From Bilabrum cf. latius (lineage: Eukaryota; Bigyra: Bicosoecida; Bigyra; Bicosoecida), in the NCBI GenBank assembly GCA_965178125.1, contig OZ237773.1:434001-498000 (forward strand): a stretch of DNA of 64,000 bases, in the 5' to 3' direction. Under the pieces are notes generated by a model, which worked only from the letters and a program-made list of their open reading frames with translations, made no database searches and had not been told where the DNA came from. Of the stretch, positions 58,922-64,000 are shown in pieces. Position numbers and translations under genes: made by a program. Position 1 is the stretch's first letter. Every line of letters starts with the position of its first letter.

Positions 58922-59440
58922 GTGCAGGCAGCTGTTGCCCGAGGCGATCCTGGAGATGGAACAGACCCCTGGGCATGAGTGCAGGCAGCTGTTGCCCGAG
59001 GCGATCCTGGAGATGGAACAGACCCCTGGGCATGAGTGCAGGCAGCTGTTGCCCGAGGCGATCCTGGAGATGGAACAGACCCCTGGGCATGAGTGCAGGC
59101 AGCTGTTGCCCGAGGCGATCCTGGAGATGGAACAGACCCCTGGGCATGAGTGCAGGCAGCTGTTGCCCGAGGCGATCCTGGAGATGGAACAGACCCCTGG
59201 GCATGAGTGCAGGCAGCTGTTGCCCGAGGCGATCCTGGAGATGGAACAGACCCCTGGGCATGAGTGCAGGCAGCTGTTGCCCGAGGCGATCCTGGAGATG
59301 GAACAGACCCCTGGGCATGAGTGCAGGCAGCTGTTGCCCGAGGCGATCCTGGAGATGGAACAGACCCCTGGGCATGAGTGCAGGCAGCTGTTGCCCGAGG
59401 CGATCCTGGAGATGGAACAGACCCCTGGGCATGAGTGCAG
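58871..59440. repeat. 57-bp minisatellite, exactly 10 copies, derived from the AAA-ATPase gene end
   Basis: Ten essentially identical units (starting gcagctgttgcccgaggcg) run from 58871 to 59440. Unit 1 contains the last codons and the TGA stop of the AAA gene; the other nine form its 3' flank. The unit is a multiple of three, so the TGA recurs in the same frame in every unit, while two plus and two minus frames stay open through the array. Confidence 0.97.
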
Positions 59441-59798
59441 GCAGGGGAACCAAATGACGGTCGGTGCTATGGGATTGTACTGAACTGTGCGTGCCAAGCT
59501 CGCATTCATTATAGATGATGATGATTGAATGTAACGATACGACTTTTCATTCTATTGTCGACATGCAACACTGAGCAAGCTGATTGTTGGGGCAGCGCGC
59601 CTCTCCACTCGCGCACTTGTGGCACCGCAGCAGCTCCAGTTTTGACCAGAAGCGCCCAATCGCAGGCGATATCGACCGCCGCGCACTGCGCCTTGAGGCC
59701 AGGCTGAGAGCTGGAGGGAGCAACGTCGCGCGCACTGGCAGCCCCGGGCCTTGCCACGCAGCTGCTACTGGAAAATAATCAAGCAGCATAGTGCATGC
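59441..59798. other. Intergenic region between AAA ATPase repeat and AP-3 sigma
   Basis: About 360 bp with no supported reading frame. It includes a short GATGATGATG run (59515) and is the 3' flank shared by two convergent genes. Confidence 0.5.
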
Positions 59799-60472
59799 TC
59801 ATGCCTTTATGGCAGCCGATGCAGTGGAGTCCTCGAGCTTGTTCATCTCCAGCACGGCGGCGAGTACCTCGGCGTGGGATGTCTCCAGCACCATGCCGCC
59901 CATCACGATCTCATCTAATATGTAGTGGACCTTGTCGCTATGGAAAATCACATCCAACTCGCACACGTTCTCGAAGCACTTGTCGAGAGTTTCTACGAAC
60001 ACTGCGAAGGGAAGGGGGGGGGATCACGAAGACACACATCGTTCTCGTGGCAAGCGGATCGTCCGGAGGCTTCCGCGCAAGATGTGCAACGTTCGAGACT
60101 CACCCTGCACCAAATCCAAAATTCCAAGCTCGGATTCGTTAGTGTCTACAGCAAACACAAAATAAAGAGTCGCATAGTGTCTGTAGATAAGCTTGACATC
60201 CTTGCCCCACTCGCTCAACGATCCACCCTCCAAGAAGTTGCACACAGAATCCGTGCGCTTTGATAGAAGGGTGTAAATTTCACGAACCAGCTTCTGCTGA
60301 GTAGCTTGATCCTGCGAAGCGGAAGGTGCTGAGCTGAAATCCAAGGCAGACGATGATGCAAGCAGCACGCAGCCGCCGGGGCTGTAGCATCGATCAAGCT
60401 CACAAATCGGTCGTAGCACTTAGTCAAGCGGGCTTTCCCGTGCGTATTAATGATATAGATAGCTCGGATCAT
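59799..60472 (-). CDS. AP3S: AP-3 adaptor complex sigma subunit, 159 aa
   Basis: Exons 60404-60472, 60104-60311 and 59799-60001; introns 92 nt (60312-60403) and 102 nt (60002-60103). Joined sequence follows AP-3 sigma throughout: MIRAIYIINTHGKARLTK, QQKLVREIYTLLSKR, VCNFLEGGS, KLIYRHYATLYFVFAVD, ESELGILDLVQ, VFVETLDKCFENVCELDVIF, HYILDEIVMGGMVLETS. Small subunit of the AP-3 vesicle coat for endosome-to-lysosome/vacuole sorting. No in-frame TAG; TGA 59799-59801. The acceptors restore phases 0 and 1 exactly. Divergent from ATP10 (128 bp). Confidence 0.95.
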
Positions 60473-60600
60473 GGTATCACGAATCAGATAGTACGAAACC
60501 TAACATTTTCATCGACATTGCGCCGCCCGAATTGTAACGTGCACGGAGCAGACAAACCAAACCCGACACAAAGTCGAAAGCAGCCAATTTTTCGCCCAAG

Positions 60601-61725
60601 ATGAGCAGGTGCTACCGCGCTTTTCTTGGCAGACGACTAGTTCACCATAGGTTCTCGCTGGCACGTCAGCGATTGCCGTTGGTGCCCTCCAAAAGATGTT
60701 TCCGAACGAGTGCAGCTCGAAGTGAAGACGGCTCTGAATCAAAAAGAAGCGCTCCGCAAAGCTGGTGGGAGTCATTTACGGGGCCTGTATTGCCCAAAGA
60801 AGACGAAAACGTCACTCAGGAGAAGCAGCGCAAGATGAAGGTGCTTCGCGACAGGCTGTTCCACAGCAGACTATCAGATGCCATGTCTACATCACAATGG
60901 AAGCTCGGTGTCGCGCAAAGCGAAATAGTGTCGGTGGAAGAAGCACCCGAGTTTCCAGAGATAGCGGTGGAGCCATTGGAATCATCAGGAGACCAAAGCG
61001 CGTTACACTTCCCGAGCGTGGCGAATGGACACGTCACTATAGTCACGATCGGGTTCCGTGGCGCCGCCAGGGAGCACGTGGAGCCCGTGCACGATGCGAT
61101 CATGGAGGCGTTCGGACAGCTGGAGCCCATCTCGGGCGTGTCACCCCTTGCGGCAGCAGCCCCCTCCCCCTCCCCTTCTCCCACCGTGGCCCTGCTGGAC
61201 CTGCAGTACCTCGACAGCGCCCCCCTCTCCTGGCTCAGGCGCATGATCAAGCCCGGCATGCTGGAGGCACTGCGCCCTTCCATCCGACCGTTCGCGTACA
61301 TCTGCCCCCAGGTGCGGGAGGATGTCACCGAGGACGTGCTGGCCTCCCTGGGCATCCACAACCGGGCCATCGGGTGGGTCTTCCTGCTGGACACAGAGGG
61401 CAGGGTCAGGTGGACCATGCACGGGGAACCGGAGCAGGACGAGCTGGTGGCCGCAGTGCAGTGCACCCAGATGCTGCTGCGAGGAGAGACGGGCACAGGG
61501 TCCCGCCCCGAGGCGCCCCCCACCGAGAGCGGGTTCTCGGGCACCGGTGCTGCCACAGCTGAGGAGGAGCAGCAGGAGGAGCAGGGGCAGGAGCAGGGGC
61601 AGGAGCAGGGGCAGGGGGGGGCATCCACCACGGGTGGCACATAGATGCATCCTTCTGGTACAGAGGAGGTCGAGAGGCCTGGCACCTCCACTGGCAGTGG
61701 CTCTCCTGCTGGTAAGGTCGTGTGA
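60601..61725 (+). CDS. ATP10: Mitochondrial F1Fo-ATPase assembly factor ATP10, 374 aa
   Basis: Intronless; ATG 60601. Arg-rich presequence (MSRCYRAFLGRRLVHHRFSL). ATP10 landmarks: PTVALLDLQYLDSAPLSWLR with a hydrophobic core, then NRAIGWVFLLDTEGRVRW and EPEQDELVAAV. In yeast Atp10 chaperones Atp6 into the Fo sector at the inner membrane. A Glu/Gln-rich tail follows. TAG 61642-61644 lies after the last conserved motif; reading it as Gln adds 27 residues to TGA 61723-61725. This TAG is weaker evidence for reassignment, since a stop here would also give a complete protein. Confidence 0.87.
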
Positions 61726-61753
61726 CGAGTGATGAGAGACTCGTCCGTCGTGA

Positions 61754-62159
61754 TCAGCACCTGCAGAGCAGGTTCCGTCCGCCGCGGCGCCAGAGGTCGC
61801 CGAAGCCGAAGAGAACCTTCGCTGGGAACAGTTGTGGTCGCGGATCCACGCCCAGATCGGCACCGCGCTGCGGAACTACGCCGCGAAACCAACGACGCGC
61901 GGCGCCCCCGGCAGCTGCGAGCTCATGCGGGTGCTGCGACCGATCCTGCTAGTTTAGGTCCCCCGCCATCCCCGGGGGATCTTTGCGAGAGTTCCGTGCT
62001 CCCCTTCTCCGCTAGGTGCTCCTGCCTCTGCACTCATCACACCGCATGGCCAACGAGCTCATCCCCGTGCTCGCCTTCTACCACCAGCACCTCGCGTGGT
62101 ACCTGCTGGCGGCGTGCGGGAGGGCCCCCCATATGTCCGCTGAGTGCCTCCAGGGCTGA
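61754..62159 (+). CDS. Unresolved coding-like exon pair
   Basis: A plus frame from 61754 has gene-like content (EENLRWEQLWSRIHAQIGTA, CELMRVLRPILL). About 60 nt later, another stretch from 62016 (after the acceptor ccgctag) reads ELIPVLAFYHQHLAWYLLAA to TGA 62157-62159. A junction near CTGCTA-gtttag...ctag-GTGCTC keeps phase but gives a short intron. No start codon or family was found. It may be a decayed gene or part of an ATP10 alternative 3' end. Confidence 0.3.
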
Positions 62160-62662
62160 TGCAGTGCCTCCCCGAGGACAAGGAAAGCGCGAGCAAGAAA
62201 ACGCCGCTCTTTTTGAAAGCCCTACACGATCCAGGCGACCGTTGCAGGCAGCTGCAACGTTCCCGAGCTAATGAGCCAAAGCGGTAACGCAAGCAATTCC
62301 ATTCTTTGATGTTAATTTTTGCTGCACCGTCGCCGGTCCTAAAATTCCGATTTGGTCGCATTATGTGGTCGCAAGTAGTCTGGACGCCTATTTTGTACAT
62401 TGCATCTACTACACGGGTTCACACTTGCATTCCTTGTACAGCACACCAACGCACCCATCATCCAGCCCGGCAATTGCCAATCGCTGGTCCGAGTTGCCAA
62501 ACACGCTGCGAACTCCGGCGGAGCGCTCCCGTCGTCGCTTCCGACCACCCTGCTTGCCCTCTTCAGCCGGCATTCCCGGCCAACAGCCGAAGGCCGCACA
62601 GGTCCCGTTCCTCGCCAGATACACCCGTTCCGCTCCACGAGTGGAATTGTTACCGTTTCAAC
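62160..62662. other. Intergenic region without a supported gene
   Basis: About 500 bp with several short open frames on both strands but no protein-like composition or conserved motif. It is the shared downstream region of two converging units. Confidence 0.4.
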
Positions 62663-63982
62663 TCAGCTAACGACGCATCTCCGATTGGCCGTCGCTGCTC
62701 CCTCCACCGGCTCAGCACTAGCGGCAGAGGCAGCAGAAGCAGTAGTAGCAGTAGCATCTGCGGCATTGCCCCCTGAAGAGTCGCTCCGCGGTGGGGCTTG
62801 AGCAGGAGCAGGAGCTGCATCCTCACTGGCTGTGCCGGCCGAGACCTAGATGGCTCCGAGCACCAAGGCACCTGCAGAAAAGGTCACAGCCTGTGGGGCC
62901 ATCATGGGCATGTAGTCATCAATCAGTTTCTTCAAAGATGCCATGAACCCGTCCTCTTCAGTCGCATCCATGGCCTGGGCAAGATTCGGCGGAAGCATCG
63001 CCACGAAGGCCAGCAAGCTCACCGCTTGCTTCCACAGCGGCCAGCACGCGAACGAATGCAGCTGCCCGATCGCGATTGCCAGCAGCAGTGCGTCCGCGAA
63101 GGGACGGAATGATACTACCCGCGACAGACCAGTCATTCTCTCGAACCAGTCCACGGCCCCGCCCTGCGCCCGCCTCACCGCCGCCTTGGCGCGCCGCAGC
63201 AGCCCCCACACAGCCCCGACAACTCCCCTCGTCTCGGTCTCCTAGCGCACCCCAGCGTCGTCATCTAAGCCATGGCGGCTGGGAGGAGTCATGATGGCCA
63301 CGACGAGTGCGAGATCGGCGGGCAGCGCCACGACGGGCTCGCCTGAAGAGAGCACACCGACAGCCCCGGCTGCGCCCGCCCGTACCTCGGGGTCGGCGCC
63401 CTCGCTGTCACTGTCGCTGCCCCTGCCGTCATCGTCGTCCTCCGCCCCTTGTCGTGGGGCGGGCGGCTGCCTAGAATCGGAAGCGGAGAGCTGGGCCGCA
63501 ATGGTCCTAGCCAGGGGGGCGACCTTGGCCAATATCTCCTCAATCGGGTCCGAAGCCCAGAACGTGCGGTGCGAAGGGTCCACCTCCATGCTTCGGGAGT
63601 GCCTGCAGGCAGCAACTAGGTCTCTGGCACTGCTCCCGTGGCGTTTGCTAGCCGCGATTGCGTCTCCCAGGGCCAGGTTCGCCCAAAGAAGCGACTTCCG
63701 CCATAACGGGATGGAGGTCAGGACATGGACCGCCAGATGGGCGTCGGCCACGTGGGCTGCGAATGAACCGTGCACGGCTGGCGTCCCATCCAATGCGGGC
63801 ACTGAGGCAATCATGTGGCACACGATCATTGCAGCGGCAGCCGCCACGATCCGGCCAGCCGCCATTTTGGTGCTGTTCCTGTCCCGACATGCGAGCGAGT
63901 CGAAAGTCACGGCCACTATTACGAGACCTACCAGGCGGTCCACAGAAGCGACGACAAAATCCCCGAGTGCAGTATAACACAT
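62663..63982 (-). CDS. Unidentified multipass membrane protein, at least 439 aa, 2 in-frame TAG
   Basis: The frame runs from the window edge; the first ATG is 63980-63982 and the stop is TGA 62663-62665. The 5' end may lie outside the window because no stop precedes the ATG. Hydrophobic segments alternate with helices carrying charges (DRLVGLVIVAVTF, RIVAAAAAMIVCHMIASV, HVLTSIPLWRKSLLWANLAL, FADALLLAIAIGQLHSFACW, WKQAVSLLAFVAML), with an Asp/Glu/Ser-rich loop in the middle and a Thr/Ala-rich tail. TAG 63242-63244 joins the two membrane halves and TAG 62846-62848 the tail. The layout faintly recalls PEX11-type peroxisomal proteins, but no motif proves it. Confidence 0.6.
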
Positions 63983-64000
63983 ACATGTAATGAAAGAGCT

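Noticed and set aside
58871-59440. CRISPR-like array
   Set aside because: Units are directly adjacent with no spacers, and the first unit is part of a eukaryotic coding sequence.
58577-59509. Long open frames on both strands through the 57-bp array (for example 264 aa plus, 310 aa minus)
   Set aside because: They exist because the repeat unit is a multiple of three without stops in four frames. No start context or homology supports them as genes.
1-64000. TAG as leucine, tyrosine or glutamate (other known reassignments)
   Set aside because: Paralogue codons aligned to TAG are CAG, and conserved columns point to Gln, as does its place at the end of a poly-Gln run.
1-64000. Widespread pseudogenes or programmed stop readthrough instead of a code change
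   Set aside because: Only TAG interrupts frames, frames are otherwise intact over thousands of codons, and up to ten sites per gene makes readthrough implausible.

Overview
The window is a GC-rich nuclear segment from a eukaryotic microbe. Genes carry short GT-AG introns (about 87-246 nt in the models below). Products are typically eukaryotic: splicing factor CWC22, TFIIH p34, eIF3e, AP-3 sigma, transportin-3, p23, a bZIP factor and mitochondrial assembly factors. No plastid-specific gene was recognised and the lineage cannot be fixed from sequence alone.

The main discovery is the genetic code. Nearly every gene is cut into pieces by in-frame TAG when read with the standard code. Reading TAG as glutamine joins the pieces into single full-length proteins. 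By hand count there are about 65 in-frame TAG codons in about 16,400 reconstructed codons (for example 8 in CWC22, 10 in a WD40 protein, 7 in an AAA ATPase). No gene model ends with TAG: almost all end with TGA, and two (ALKBH7, p23) end with TAA. Two recent paralogues (bulb-lectin genes at 9931 and 15269) show reciprocal CAG/TAG exchanges at aligned codons. TAG also falls on positions where conserved families carry Gln: SDHAF3, CWC22, RNA-ligase motif I and an HMG box. The apparent code is UAG = Gln, with UGA (and probably UAA) as stop.

Layout. 1-6.1 kb: end of a secreted-type protein, CWC22, an unresolved reverse-strand frame, SDHAF3. 6.2-8.3 kb: SLC43-like transporter. 8.3-19.0 kb: a segmental duplication with two complete bulb-lectin genes, one intact eIF3e and two 5'-truncated eIF3e copies, plus a frameshifted SAPS-like gene. 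19.3-35.2 kb: ALKBH7, bZIP, ankyrin protein, acyl-CoA synthetase (FATP), TFB4, WD40 protein, PITH protein. 35.3-48.9 kb: OSCA/TMEM63-like channel with EGF-like modules, p23, transportin-3, EGF-like type I membrane protein, HMG-box/histone-fold fusion. 49.1-64 kb: Rnl2-type RNA ligase, POT peptide transporter, coiled-coil protein, AFG2-like AAA ATPase with a 57-bp minisatellite at its 3' end, AP-3 sigma, ATP10, and a membrane protein that may run off the window.

Genes alternate strand and mostly form head-to-head pairs separated by 117-325 bp, so shared bidirectional promoters are likely. No tRNA, rRNA, CRISPR array or classical transposon was found. The tRNA-Gln(CUA) needed for the proposed code is not in this window.
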